From the NCBI GenBank assembly GCA_965229625.1, contig CBDDJJ010000002.1, positions 1,612,001 to 1,676,000 on the forward strand: a DNA stretch of 64,000 nucleotides, in the 5' to 3' direction. The notes under the pieces are model-generated. The model worked only from the letters and a program-made list of their open reading frames with translations, had not been told where the DNA came from and searched no databases. This DNA comes from JANQIO01 sp965229625 (lineage in GTDB: Bacteria > Pseudomonadota > Gammaproteobacteria > Pseudomonadales > Halieaceae). The translations under genes were made by a program, and so were the position numbers. This document shows positions 40,297 through 49,025 of this stretch, piece after piece (the first letter of the stretch is position 1; each line of letters starts with the position of its first letter).

Positions 40297-42090
40297 TCAA
40301 AAGGCAAACAGGGCCTCTTCCATCTCCATCAGGTTATCGGCACCGGAGAGCATGGACTCCTTGTGCATCAGTGCCCGCGGCAGCAGCCGGTCGAAGTAGA
40401 AGTGGGCGGTGTGAATCTTGGCCTCGTAGAAGGCCTTGTCTTCACTGCCCTCTGCCAGCTTCTTGTGCGCCACGGCAGCCATCTGGGCCCAGAAGTAAGC
40501 CAGGGTGACATAGCCGGAGTACATCAGGTAGTCCACCGCGGCGGCACCTGCTTCGTCCGGGTTCTGCATGGCGGCTTCGCCGATCTTCATGGTCAGCTCG
40601 CCCCACTCCTTGTTGTAGTGGGCCAGCGGATCGACGAAGGCGGCAACGCCGTTGTCCTTGTGGTCTTCACAGAACTGGTGGATCAGCTTGGTGAAGCCCA
40701 TCAGCAGTTTGCCGCCGGAACCCAGCACCTTGCGTCCAATCAGGTCCAGGGCCTGGATGCCGGTAGTGCCTTCGTAGAGCATAGCAATACGCGCATCGCG
40801 CACGATCTGCTCCATACCCCACTCCTTGATGAAGCCGTGGCCACCATAAACCTGCACACCGAGGTTGGCCGCCTCGTAGCCGGTCTCGGTGATAAAAGCT
40901 TTGGCGATCGGGGTAAGCAGCGACATCAGGTCAGCGGCCTCCTTGCTCGCCTCCTCATCGCCACGCTCCTCGATATCGGACTGTTGGGCAAGGAAGTAGA
41001 TAAATGCGCGGCTGCCCTCGGCAATGGCCTTCTGGGTCAGCAGCATGCGACGCACATCCGGGTGCACAATAATCGGGTCGGCGGGGCCGTCCGGGTTCTT
41101 CGGGCCAGAGATGGAGCGCATGGCGAGGCGCTCGCGGGCGTACTTCAGTGAGCCCTGGAACGCGAGCTCAGCGTGGGCCAGGCCCTGTACCGCCGTGCCC
41201 AGGCGCGCCGTGTTCATGAAGGTAAACATGGCATTCAGGCCACGGTTCTCCGGGCCGATCAGGTAGCCCCTGGCGCCGTCGAAGTTCATGACACAGGTGG
41301 CGGAGGCCTTGATGCCCATCTTCTTCTCGATGGAGCCACAGAACACCTTGTTACGCTCACCCACGGAACCGTCTTCGTTGAGGTTGTACTTGGGCACGAT
41401 GAACAGAGAGATGCCCTTGGTGCCAGCCGGTGCGTCCGGCAGGCGGGCCAGCACGATGTGAATGATGTTGTCTGCCAGGTCGTGTTCGCCGGCGGAGATG
41501 AAAATCTTGGTGCCGGTGATGGCATAGCTGCCGTCGGCCTGGGGTTCGGCCTTGGTGCGCAGCAGGCCCAGGTCGGAGCCGCAGTGCGCTTCGGTCAGGC
41601 ACATGGTGCCGGTCCATTCGCCGGAGACCAGGTTGCCAAGGTAAGTGTCTTTCTGTTCGGGAGAGCCGTGCTCTTCGATTGTCTTCACCGCGCCGTGGCT
41701 CAGGCCCGGATACATGCCCCAGGCCCAGTTGGCGGTACCGGTCAGCTCGTTGAGAATCACACCGGCGAGGTTGGGCAGGCCCTGGCCGCCGTTTTCGACC
41801 GGGGCGGCCAGTGACGGCCAGCCGTTTTCAACGTACTGCTTGTAGGCATCGGCAAAACCTTCCGGCGTCTTCACACCGTCTTCGCTCCACTCACAGCCTT
41901 CCTCGTCGCCGCTCTGGTACAGGGGTGCCAGAACCTCTTCGCAGAACTTCGAAGCTTCCGCGACGATGGTGTTCATCATGTCTTCCGAGGCTTCTTCACA
42001 GCCCGGCAGGGTCTGGTACAAGCCTTCTGAATCCAGCAACTCGTTCATGACAAAGCGAATGTCACGCTGGGGCGCCTTGTATTCGAGCAT
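40297..42090 (-). CDS. Acyl-CoA dehydrogenase, DmdC-type long form
   Basis: FAD-dependent acyl-CoA dehydrogenase of 597 residues, longer than the ~380-residue classic form. It has an extra N-terminal segment (LEYKAPQRDIRFVMNELLD) and a C-terminal helical domain. Core motifs are MCLTEAHCGSDLGLLRTKA (~162-180), the FAD-site GTKIFISAGEHDLADNIIH and ARIAMLYEGTTGIQALDLIGRK (~430-451). This family includes 3-methylmercaptopropionyl-CoA dehydrogenase (DmdC) and general long-chain enzymes, and the substrate cannot be told apart here. No other beta-oxidation or dmd gene is adjacent. Confidence 0.88.
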   Translation of the reverse strand: MLEYKAPQRDIRFVMNELLDSEGLYQTLPGCEEASEDMMNTIVAEASKFCEEVLAPLYQSGDEEGCEWSEDGVKTPEGFADAYKQYVENGWPSLAAPVENGGQGLPNLAGVILNELTGTANWAWGMYPGLSHGAVKTIEEHGSPEQKDTYLGNLVSGEWTGTMCLTEAHCGSDLGLLRTKAEPQADGSYAITGTKIFISAGEHDLADNIIHIVLARLPDAPAGTKGISLFIVPKYNLNEDGSVGERNKVFCGSIEKKMGIKASATCVMNFDGARGYLIGPENRGLNAMFTFMNTARLGTAVQGLAHAELAFQGSLKYARERLAMRSISGPKNPDGPADPIIVHPDVRRMLLTQKAIAEGSRAFIYFLAQQSDIEERGDEEASKEAADLMSLLTPIAKAFITETGYEAANLGVQVYGGHGFIKEWGMEQIVRDARIAMLYEGTTGIQALDLIGRKVLGSGGKLLMGFTKLIHQFCEDHKDNGVAAFVDPLAHYNKEWGELTMKIGEAAMQNPDEAGAAAVDYLMYSGYVTLAYFWAQMAAVAHKKLAEGSEDKAFYEAKIHTAHFYFDRLLPRALMHKESMLSGADNLMEMEEALFAF

Positions 42091-42137
42091 GGTAACTCTC
42101 CTGGAATAAGGTGTTTGAATCGTATGGCGATATGCCG

Positions 42138-42221
42138 GGGTGAAGCAGGCGGCTTCACCCTATGTGTTCAGTGCACACATGGTGGTTGGAAACGGCGAAA
42201 ATGTCAATATTACCAATTGGT
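42138..42221. promoter_or_regulatory. Inverted repeats upstream of the acyl-CoA dehydrogenase gene
   Basis: GGGTGAAGC (42138-42146) with GCTTCACCC (42152-42160) is a perfect 9-bp stem. ATGTGT (42162-42167) pairs with ACACAT (42175-42180). ACCAATTGGT (42212-42221) is a 10-bp palindrome. They lie 50-130 bases before the minus-strand start at 42090 in a 235-base gap shared with the divergent comF. A fatty-acid regulator site is possible but unproven. Confidence 0.4.
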
Positions 42222-42325
42222 CAAATCTGGCCCTGGGAGCGCCTCGCGCGGCCGGCGATGCTCGACTAGAGTTAAGCAGAGCCCCATTCGGGGCGGACTT
42301 CCGCTGGCTTCGCACAAGGACGTGT

Positions 42326-43045
42326 ATGCACAGCAAGACCTGGACCCAGCGCGCGCTGGACTGCTTCGCACCCTGCCACTGCGCACTGTGCGGGCAGGCC
42401 ACTGGCCGCGATATTGAACTCTGCCTCGCCTGCGAAGGCGAGCTACCCTGGCTGACCCGAAGTTGCCGTCAATGCGCCCTGCCGCTCACCGACAGCGAAG
42501 CACGCCTGTGTGGAAACTGCCTTGCAAGCCGGCCTGCCTTCGATCGCTGCATCGCCGCCTGCGCCTATACACCCCCGTTGACGAACTGGCTGCACGCCGC
42601 CAAGGATCACGGCGACCTGCCGATTCTCAGGCTACTGGCCTACCTGTTGCGGCGGGCGCTCAGTGCCTACGACACCCCGCATCCCGACCTGGTGCTACCC
42701 ATGCCATTGCACTGGCGCCGCCACTGGCGGCGAGGTTTCAACCAGGCCGAGGAGATCGCCCGGGGCTTGCGACGCTACCCGGGCTATTCATCGCTCGTGA
42801 TCGACAACACCCTGGCAAAGCGCATGCGCGCCACGGCATCTCAGCGTGAGCTGGGTGCCGCGGAACGTCTCTGCAACCTGCGCGGTGCATTCCGGGTTCA
42901 GCGTTCGCTGGTAGGGCAGTCGGTGGCCATTGTCGACGACGTACTGACCACCGGCGCCAGCGCCCAGGCCCTGGCCTCGGCACTGAAAGACGCCGGCGCC
43001 GGCAAGGTCTCGATCTGGTGCTGTGCGCGTACCCCGGCGCCGTGA
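42326..43045 (+). CDS. comF: ComF family phosphoribosyltransferase-like protein
   Basis: A 239-residue competence/DNA-uptake-linked protein. The N-terminal zinc ribbon has Cys pairs at CHCALCG and CLAC, then CRQCALPL and CGNCL. The PRTase part ends with the PRPP-loop VAIVDDVLTTGASAQALASAL (~203-223). ATG 42326 has AAGGA five bases upstream. The frame is open for 186 bases more without family support. It acts in natural transformation in related bacteria. In this window type IV pilus genes (pilM-Q) are also present. Confidence 0.88.
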   Translation: MHSKTWTQRALDCFAPCHCALCGQATGRDIELCLACEGELPWLTRSCRQCALPLTDSEARLCGNCLASRPAFDRCIAACAYTPPLTNWLHAAKDHGDLPILRLLAYLLRRALSAYDTPHPDLVLPMPLHWRRHWRRGFNQAEEIARGLRRYPGYSSLVIDNTLAKRMRATASQRELGAAERLCNLRGAFRVQRSLVGQSVAIVDDVLTTGASAQALASALKDAGAGKVSIWCCARTPAP

Positions 43046-43105
43046 AATGCCAGCGCCTTTCGCCGATACTAGGTGCCACACAATTACAATAATGGGAATG
43101 TCTTT

Positions 43106-43861
43106 ATGCGGCCCGGATTACTACTCATTTGCGCCCTTTTATCTGCCTGTCTACAGGCCAGTGCAGCTCCCGGGGCCGACGAAGAACCACTGCGAATTGC
43201 CGTGGCCAGTAACTTCGCCATGCCGCTGCAGCGCCTGGTGGATACCTACTCCGCAGCCACCGGCGAGAAGATCAGCATCAGCAGTGCATCCACCGGCGTC
43301 CTCTACAACCAGATCAGCCACGGTGCCCCCTTCGACCTTTTGCTGGCCGCCGACAGTGAAAGGCCGGCGCGCCTGGAAGCAGAGGGCCTGACCTTCGGTA
43401 AACGCGATACCTACGCCCTCGGTCAACTGGTGCTGGCCTACCAGCCGGCCCTGGCAGAGGCAGCGGAGTCAGGCATCGCGGCCCTGCTGGCCAGCCCTGG
43501 CCTCAACCTCGCCGTGGCGAATCCTGAGCTTGCACCCTATGGGCAGGCGGCCCAGGCGGTTCTCGAGCGCTTCCCCGACGCCCAGCCACGGGTGCTGACC
43601 GGCGCCAACGTCGGCCAGGCCATGCAGATGTGGGTGACAGGCGGTGCCGATGCCGCCTTTGTCTCGGCCTCCTTCCAGCCGGCGCAGGGCCTGCCCGTGC
43701 CGGCGGACTGGCACCCTCCGATTGCCCAACAGGCGGTGGTGCTGGCCAACAGCAACAATATCGATCGTGCCCAGGCCTTCATGTTCTGGCTGCACAGCCT
43801 CGAGGCCCGGCACATCATTCAGGCACAGGGGTACAAGCTGCCGGAGCCGCTGGATGGCTGA
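43106..43861 (+). CDS. modA: Molybdate ABC transporter substrate-binding protein
   Basis: A 251-residue binding protein with a signal peptide (LLLICALLSACLQASA). It contains a lipobox-like LSAC, so it could be a lipoprotein. The mature part has IAVASNFAMPLQRLVDTYSAATGEKISISSASTGVLYNQI (~35-75), the usual ModA anion-binding region with Ser residues, and AFMFWLHSLEARHIIQAQGY at the end. ATG 43106 is preceded by GGGA. modB overlaps by eight bases. Tungstate binding cannot be excluded. Confidence 0.92.
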   Translation: MRPGLLLICALLSACLQASAAPGADEEPLRIAVASNFAMPLQRLVDTYSAATGEKISISSASTGVLYNQISHGAPFDLLLAADSERPARLEAEGLTFGKRDTYALGQLVLAYQPALAEAAESGIAALLASPGLNLAVANPELAPYGQAAQAVLERFPDAQPRVLTGANVGQAMQMWVTGGADAAFVSASFQPAQGLPVPADWHPPIAQQAVVLANSNNIDRAQAFMFWLHSLEARHIIQAQGYKLPEPLDG

Positions 43862-44516
43862 AGCCCTGTGGCTGACTCTCAAGCTCGCCACCGTCAGCAC
43901 CCTCTGGTTACTGGTGCTGGGCACGCCGCTGGCCTGGTGGCTGGCGCGGCGCCGCAGCCTGGCCACCACGCTGGTGGAAACCGTCGTGGCCCTGCCCCTG
44001 GTACTGCCGCCTACGGTGCTGGGCTTTTACCTGCTGATCGCCTTCGCCCCCCAGTCTGCCCTGGGGCAGTCCTGGCAAGCACTGACCGGTCAGCGGTTGG
44101 CCTTCAGCTTCAGTGCCCTGGTGATTGGCTCGGTGCTGTACTCCCTGCCTTTCGTCGTGCAGCCTCTGCAGGCGGCGTTCCGGCAGGTTCCCGACAGCCT
44201 GCTGGAGGCGGCCGCCACCCTGGGGGCCGGCCCCCTGGATCGCTGGCGCAGCGTGGTGTTACCACTCTGCCGCAGCAGCTTCATCGCCGCCGCCAGCCTG
44301 GGTTTTGCTCATACCGTGGGCGAGTTTGGCGTGGTGTTGATGATCGGCGGCAATATCCCCGGCGAAACCCAGGTATTGTCCATTGCCCTGTTCGACCGGG
44401 TCGAAGCCCTGGATTTCACCGCCGCCCACCAGCTGGCGGCGGGGCTGGTGCTGTTCTCCGTGGTTACCCTGTTCCTGCTGTATCGCTCCAGCGGGCGCTG
44501 GTCGGTGCGCACGTGA
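43854..44516 (+). CDS. modB: Molybdate ABC transporter permease
   Basis: Inner-membrane permease, 220 residues, five to six helices. The family motif VALPLVLPPTVLGFYLL is at ~43-59 and the EAA loop EAAATLGAGPLDRWRSVVLPL at ~116-136. I chose ATG 43854, inside the end of modA, as it gives the usual length. The frame runs upstream within modA without meaning. The stop overlaps the GTG of modC (GTGA). Confidence 0.93.
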   Translation: MAEALWLTLKLATVSTLWLLVLGTPLAWWLARRRSLATTLVETVVALPLVLPPTVLGFYLLIAFAPQSALGQSWQALTGQRLAFSFSALVIGSVLYSLPFVVQPLQAAFRQVPDSLLEAAATLGAGPLDRWRSVVLPLCRSSFIAAASLGFAHTVGEFGVVLMIGGNIPGETQVLSIALFDRVEALDFTAAHQLAAGLVLFSVVTLFLLYRSSGRWSVRT

Positions 44517-45595
44517 GCGAGATTGCCCTCAGGCTATCGCTGACCCGGGGCGGATTTTCGCTGGCGGTGGACACGCGGCTGCCCGGTAACGGGGTCACCG
44601 GCATCTACGGTCCCAGCGGCAGCGGCAAGACCAGCCTGCTGTCCTGCCTCGCCGGCTTGCTGCCGGGTGATGCCGGTACCCACATCGAGGTGAACGGCGA
44701 TGTGCTGGAGAGCGACGGTCTCCGACTGCCAGCGCAGGACCGGGGCGTGGCCTACGTGTTCCAGGATGCGCGGCTGTTTCCCCACCTGGACGTCGCCGGC
44801 AACCTGGAGTTTGCCCAGCATCGCCGCCGTCGCCCGGGGCCGGACGCCGGCCAGGTCAGTGCATGGTTGGGACTGGAAGACTTGTTGAGCCGGCATACCG
44901 ACGAACTGTCGCGGGGCCAGCAACAGCGAGTAGCCATCGCCCGTGCACTGCTGTCGGGTCCGCGGCTGGTGCTGATGGACGAGCCGCTGGCGAATATCGA
45001 CACGGCCGGGCGCCGTGAACTGCTGGAACGGCTGGCTCGCCTGCGCCGGGAGCTGGAGGTGCCGATGATCTATGTGAGCCATGACATGGCGGAGTTGGCG
45101 GAGCTCGCCGATCACCTGCTGGTATTGGACGACGGGCAGCTGAGTGCCGAGGGGCCCCTGCTGGAGCTGTCCTCACGCCTGGAGCTGGCCCTGTCCCACG
45201 AAGAGCAGGCCGCGGCTGTAATACGCGCCCGCGTCGCCGACCATGATTCTGCCTACGGGCTGACCCGGCTGGACTTCGAAGGTCAGCCGCTGTGGGTGAA
45301 CCAGCTGGCGCAGCCCGCAGGCACCCCACTGAGGCTACGGCTGCCGGCCAGGGATATCAGCCTGTGCCGTGAGCATCCGCAGCACACCAGCATTCTCAAC
45401 CTGCTGCCCGCCCGGGTCACAGACATCGAGACCAGCGGCGCAAGCCGGGTGCTGGTGCGACTCGCGGTGGGAGAACAGTTCCTGCTGGCGCGCATCACCC
45501 GCAAGTCGGTAGACGCCCTGGCGCTTACGGTGGGTGAATCGCTGTATGCCCAGGTGAAAAGCGTCGCACTGCTGAACGATGGCCACGATGACTGA
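44513..45595 (+). CDS. modC: Molybdate ABC transporter ATP-binding protein
   Basis: ATPase of the molybdate importer, 360 residues. Walker A is GPSGSGKTS (~33-41), the signature LSRGQQQRVAIARALL is at ~132-147, and Walker B LVLMDEPLANIDTAGR follows. The C-terminal ~70 residues form the Mop/TOBE domain (HTSILNLLPARVTDIETSGASRVLVRL). The start GTG overlaps modB. The end overlaps srkA by 17 bases, so all four genes are one operon. Confidence 0.95.
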   Translation: MSEIALRLSLTRGGFSLAVDTRLPGNGVTGIYGPSGSGKTSLLSCLAGLLPGDAGTHIEVNGDVLESDGLRLPAQDRGVAYVFQDARLFPHLDVAGNLEFAQHRRRRPGPDAGQVSAWLGLEDLLSRHTDELSRGQQQRVAIARALLSGPRLVLMDEPLANIDTAGRRELLERLARLRRELEVPMIYVSHDMAELAELADHLLVLDDGQLSAEGPLLELSSRLELALSHEEQAAAVIRARVADHDSAYGLTRLDFEGQPLWVNQLAQPAGTPLRLRLPARDISLCREHPQHTSILNLLPARVTDIETSGASRVLVRLAVGEQFLLARITRKSVDALALTVGESLYAQVKSVALLNDGHDD

Positions 45596-46565
45596 GCACC
45601 CCTACGATGCCTTGAGCCCGGAGCTGGTGATGGAGGCCGTGGAGTCCCGTGACCTGCTGTGCGACGCCCGGCTGCTGGCGCTGAACAGCTACGAAAACCG
45701 CGTCTACCAGGTGGGCATCGAGGATGGCGAACCACTGATCGCCAAGTTCTACCGGCCCGACCGCTGGCGCCGCGCACAGATTGAGGAAGAGCACAGCTTT
45801 ACCCGCGAGCTGGCGGAAGCCGATATCTCGGTGGTCGCACCGCTGGAGTTCGATGGCGAGAGCATCGGCGAGTACGCCGGTTTCAGTTTCGCCCTGTTCC
45901 CCCGTCGCGGCGGCCATGCGCCGGAACTGGATAACCCGGACAACCAGCTGGTGCTGGGGCGCACCGTGGGGCGCATGCACGCGGTCGGCGGGGCCCGGAA
46001 CTTTGACCACCGGCTCACCCTCACCCCCCAACGCTGGATGCAGGACAGTTACCAGTTCGTCGCCGAGCACTGCATCCCCGCAGACCTGCGTACGGCCTAC
46101 GTGACCCTGGCCGAAGACCTCGCCGTGCGAGTTGAGGAGCAGTACACGCCAGCGAAGGCCCTGCGTTGCCACGGCGACTGCCACGTCGGCAACATCCTCT
46201 GGCGCGACGAGACCGCCCATTTCGTTGACCTGGACGACTGCGTCATGGCGCCCGCGGTGCAGGACCTTTGGATGTTTCTCAGCGGAGACCGTCATCAGCA
46301 GCTGGCGCAGCTCGACGAACTGCTGGCGGGTTACGAGGAGTTTTGCGAATTTGATCCCGGCGAGCTGAAGCTCATCGAGGCCCTGCGTACCATGCGCATG
46401 GTGCACTACGCCGCCTGGCTGGGCCGCCGCTGGTCAGACCCGGCGTTCCCGAAGAGTTTTCCCTGGTTCGGCGATGCCCGCTACTGGTCCAGCCATATCC
46501 TGGAACTGCGCGAGCAGCTGGCGGCTTTCGACGAACCGCCGCTGGCACTCAATCCCCAGTACTGA
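45579..46565 (+). CDS. srkA: Stress response kinase A (YihE/RdoA type)
   Basis: A 328-residue protein kinase-like enzyme of the aminoglycoside-phosphotransferase fold. It contains LNSYENRVYQVGIEDGEPLIAKFYRPDRW (~30-58), the catalytic HGDCHVGNILW (~190-200) and the metal-binding VDLDDCVMAPAVQDLWMFLSGD (~207-228). E. coli SrkA counters cell death after Cpx-linked envelope stress. The ATG at 45579 or 45588 can serve as start. Overlap with modC is unusual and suggests co-expression with molybdate uptake. Confidence 0.9.
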   Translation: MATMTEHPYDALSPELVMEAVESRDLLCDARLLALNSYENRVYQVGIEDGEPLIAKFYRPDRWRRAQIEEEHSFTRELAEADISVVAPLEFDGESIGEYAGFSFALFPRRGGHAPELDNPDNQLVLGRTVGRMHAVGGARNFDHRLTLTPQRWMQDSYQFVAEHCIPADLRTAYVTLAEDLAVRVEEQYTPAKALRCHGDCHVGNILWRDETAHFVDLDDCVMAPAVQDLWMFLSGDRHQQLAQLDELLAGYEEFCEFDPGELKLIEALRTMRMVHYAAWLGRRWSDPAFPKSFPWFGDARYWSSHILELREQLAAFDEPPLALNPQY

Positions 46566-46569
46566 AAGC

Positions 46570-47325
46570 TCAGTCGCGCGGGCCCGGGAAGAACAGCGCC
46601 CGCAGCCAGTTCCAGAAGCCGTTCTGGCCCAGCAGATCGCGCTCTACCGAGTCGAAGAAGCGATCGAGCGCCACCGGGTCGGCAAAGTATTCGGCGCGGG
46701 TCCGGAAACCCTGCTCCGGGTCCAGCTCTTTCACCACGGTGGCGGGATTGCCCGCGACCACCACGTTCGGCGGCACGTCGCGTGTCACCACTGCGCGCGC
46801 CGCGACCACGCTGTTCTCACCGACGGTGACACCCTTGAGCACCAGTGCGTGATCGCCGATCCAGGCGTTCTCGCAAATGTGGATCGGCTTTACCTGGTCA
46901 TCGCGGGCGGTGCGGTCATAGAGACCGTGCCAGTCGGAGTCGGTGATATAGGCGCCGTTGGCGATCATCACGCTGTCGCCGATGGTGATTTCGTCGGACG
47001 CGCTGATGCGGGTGCCGGGGCTGACCAGTACATAATCGCCGAGGGTGATCCTGCCCGCATCCAGCTCGCGCCCCCACACCCCGATATTGACGGGGGCAGC
47101 CCGTTCACCGATGAGAGTGACGCACTTGCCGATGCGGATATTGGGCCCGTTAATGTTGACGTACCAGGGGGCCATGATGGTGTGGTGGTCGCCGAGGTAG
47201 TCACAGGCGGGACGGATGACGTGCTCCGCGTACCAGTGCCTGAATTTCACGTAGGCTTTTTTGACCCAGTAAGGCCGCAGGTCCTTGCGCATAGCTTTGT
47301 TGTCGGGCAAGAGGCGACCTATCAT
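46570..47325 (-). CDS. Hexapeptide-repeat acyltransferase
   Basis: A 251-residue left-handed beta-helix acetyltransferase. Hexapeptide turns run through ~65-195 (INGPNIRIGKCVTLIGE, GRITLGDYVLVSPGTRISASDEITIGDSVMIANGAYITDSDWH, WIGDHALVLKGVTVGENSVVAARAVV). The N-terminal part and the last ~55 residues are helical. It may acetylate a sugar or lipid A-type acceptor, but the substrate is unknown. I chose ATG 47325. ATG 47289 is an alternative. It ends four bases from srkA, convergent. Confidence 0.82.
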   Translation of the reverse strand: MIGRLLPDNKAMRKDLRPYWVKKAYVKFRHWYAEHVIRPACDYLGDHHTIMAPWYVNINGPNIRIGKCVTLIGERAAPVNIGVWGRELDAGRITLGDYVLVSPGTRISASDEITIGDSVMIANGAYITDSDWHGLYDRTARDDQVKPIHICENAWIGDHALVLKGVTVGENSVVAARAVVTRDVPPNVVVAGNPATVVKELDPEQGFRTRAEYFADPVALDRFFDSVERDLLGQNGFWNWLRALFFPGPRD

Positions 47326-47362
47326 GGCAGGCCCATGTGGCAACATCAAACCGGACCCGGCC

Positions 47363-48055
47363 ATGCAGGGTAATTCCCGCGCCGTCAGCAGCAACCAGCA
47401 GGGTTGTCACGAGCAACTCGAAGCGGTGGTGCGCAAGCACCTGGCAGCACCGAGTCGGCGCCCGCCGGCGGCGCACACGCGCGAGGCCTTTGCGGCGATT
47501 CAAGCGCGGGTGGAGAGCGAGCGCCGCCCGCTGGTGTTTGATTCTTTCTGCGGCACCGGCATGAGTACCGCGCTGCTGGCCAGCCGGCATCCCGACAGTC
47601 TGGTGATCGGCATCGACAAGTCCGCCCACCGGCTCGGCAAACACGGCCCGGTCGCGGGCGACAACTACCTGCTGGTGCAGGCCGAGTGCGGCGATTTCTG
47701 GCGCCTGGCGGTCGCGGCGGGCTGGCACGCGGCGCAGCACTACCTGTTATACCCCAACCCCTGGCCCAAGCCCGGCCAGCTCAAACGCCGGGTCCACGGC
47801 TCGGCAGACTTCCCCGCGTTGCTGGAACTGGGCGGTGATATCGAACTGCGCAGCAACTGGCGTGTCTATGTAGAAGAGTTTGAACAGGCCCTGGCGCTGG
47901 CGGGCGTCAGCGCGCGCAGCGAGCTGTTCACCGCTGCACAACCGCTCACCCTGTTTGAGCGTAAATACGCAAGCAGTGGCCACCAGCTGTGGCGCTGCAG
48001 GTGCCAACTGGGCCACAATACGCGTCCACGCGCCGCGGAACACCAGACGAGGTAG
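47363..48055 (+). CDS. TrmB-like SAM-dependent methyltransferase, divergent
   Basis: A 230-residue Rossmann methyltransferase. Motif I is VFDSFCGTGMSTALLASRHPDSLVIGIDKS (~58-87), and YLLYPNPWPKPGQLKRRVHG (~132-151) matches the TrmB signature FPDPWPK...RR. The position equivalent to the conserved Asp in FPDPWPK is Asn, and the protein lacks the long N-terminus of TrmB. So it is either a second tRNA (m7G46) methyltransferase or a relative with another RNA target. I chose ATG 47363. ATG 47324 would add 13 residues. cysE begins four bases after the stop. Confidence 0.75.
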   Translation: MQGNSRAVSSNQQGCHEQLEAVVRKHLAAPSRRPPAAHTREAFAAIQARVESERRPLVFDSFCGTGMSTALLASRHPDSLVIGIDKSAHRLGKHGPVAGDNYLLVQAECGDFWRLAVAAGWHAAQHYLLYPNPWPKPGQLKRRVHGSADFPALLELGGDIELRSNWRVYVEEFEQALALAGVSARSELFTAAQPLTLFERKYASSGHQLWRCRCQLGHNTRPRAAEHQTR

Positions 48056-48059
48056 CCGC

Positions 48060-48866
48060 ATGATGCATGCCAGCGCCGATCCCATCTGGGATCGCATTCG
48101 CAAGGAAACCGAAGCGGAAGTCGCGAAGGAGCCCATCCTCGCCAGCTTCCTGCACGCGACCATTCTCAATCACAGCAAGCTGGAGTCCGCGCTCAGCTTT
48201 CACCTGGCGCATATGCTGGACAGCCAGACCGCGCCCTCCATGCTGTTGCGGGAAGTGATCGAAAATGCATTTTCATCCTGCAAGACCATCGGCGAGGCCA
48301 TCCGCGCCGACCTGGTCGCAGTGGAAGAGCGCGACTCGGCCTGCAATACCCTGTACGTGCCGTTTATCTACTTCAAGGGTTTCCACGCCCTACAGGCGCA
48401 CCGTGTGGCGAACTGCCTGTGGAATGACGGCCGCGAATCCATGGCGCTGTTTTTCCAGAACCGTGTCTCGACGATGTTCCAGGTCGACATTCACCCGGCG
48501 GCAAGGATCGGCCGCGGCATCATGCTGGACCACGCGACCAGCGTGGTGATTGGCGAGACCGCCGTGGTCGGCAATAACGTCTCCATCCTGCAGTCGGTGA
48601 CCCTGGGCGGCACTGGCAAGGAAGAAGGTGACCGCCACCCGAAAGTGGGTGACGGGGTGCTGATCGCCGCAGGCGCCAAGATTCTCGGCAACATCAAGGT
48701 TGGCGACGGCGCCAAGGTCGGCGCCGGCAGCGTGGTGCTGCAGGATGTGCCGCCGCATACCACGGTGGCCGGGGTACCGGCCAAGATTGTCGGCCGGCCC
48801 ACCTCGGATGCACCGGCGCTGGATATGGACCAGAGCTTTCCCTGTGGCGAGGACCCCGTCATCTAG
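48060..48866 (+). CDS. cysE: Serine O-acetyltransferase
   Basis: First step of cysteine synthesis (serine plus acetyl-CoA to O-acetylserine), 268 residues. The helical N-terminal domain is at ~1-140. The left-handed beta-helix follows, with FQVDIHPAARIGRGIMLDHAT (catalytic His ~156) and SVTLGGTGKEEGDRHPKVGDG (second His ~190), then the coenzyme A region VGAGSVVLQDVPPHTTVAGVPAKIVG. The start MM at 48060 has GAGG upstream. The C-terminal tail ends FPCGEDPVI, and this coding stretch is copied twice downstream as a repeat. Confidence 0.94.
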   Translation: MMHASADPIWDRIRKETEAEVAKEPILASFLHATILNHSKLESALSFHLAHMLDSQTAPSMLLREVIENAFSSCKTIGEAIRADLVAVEERDSACNTLYVPFIYFKGFHALQAHRVANCLWNDGRESMALFFQNRVSTMFQVDIHPAARIGRGIMLDHATSVVIGETAVVGNNVSILQSVTLGGTGKEEGDRHPKVGDGVLIAAGAKILGNIKVGDGAKVGAGSVVLQDVPPHTTVAGVPAKIVGRPTSDAPALDMDQSFPCGEDPVI

Positions 48867-48984
48867 GTTCCCTCATCTCGCGAGGTTCCCGTGCGGTAAG
48901 GATCCCGTCATCTAGGGACCCCCAATCTCGCGATGGTTCCCGTGCGGTGAGGACCCTGTGATCTAGAGACTTTTCCTGGTGAGG
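48838..48984 (+). repeat. 48-51-bp tandem repeat copying the cysE 3' end and stop codon
   Basis: Units begin at 48838, 48886 and 48937 (TTCCCTGTGGCGAGGACC, TTCCCGTGCGGTAAGGATCC, TTCCCGTGCGGTGAGGACCC), each followed by a GTCATCTAG-like segment. The first TAG is the cysE stop. A decayed piece (GGCTAGGTTCCCCGTG) extends to ~49020 near the hemE stop. Confidence 0.88.
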
Positions 48985-49025
48985 CTCCCCTGGCTAGGTT
49001 CCCCGTGTGGAGCGCACCCGGTTTT

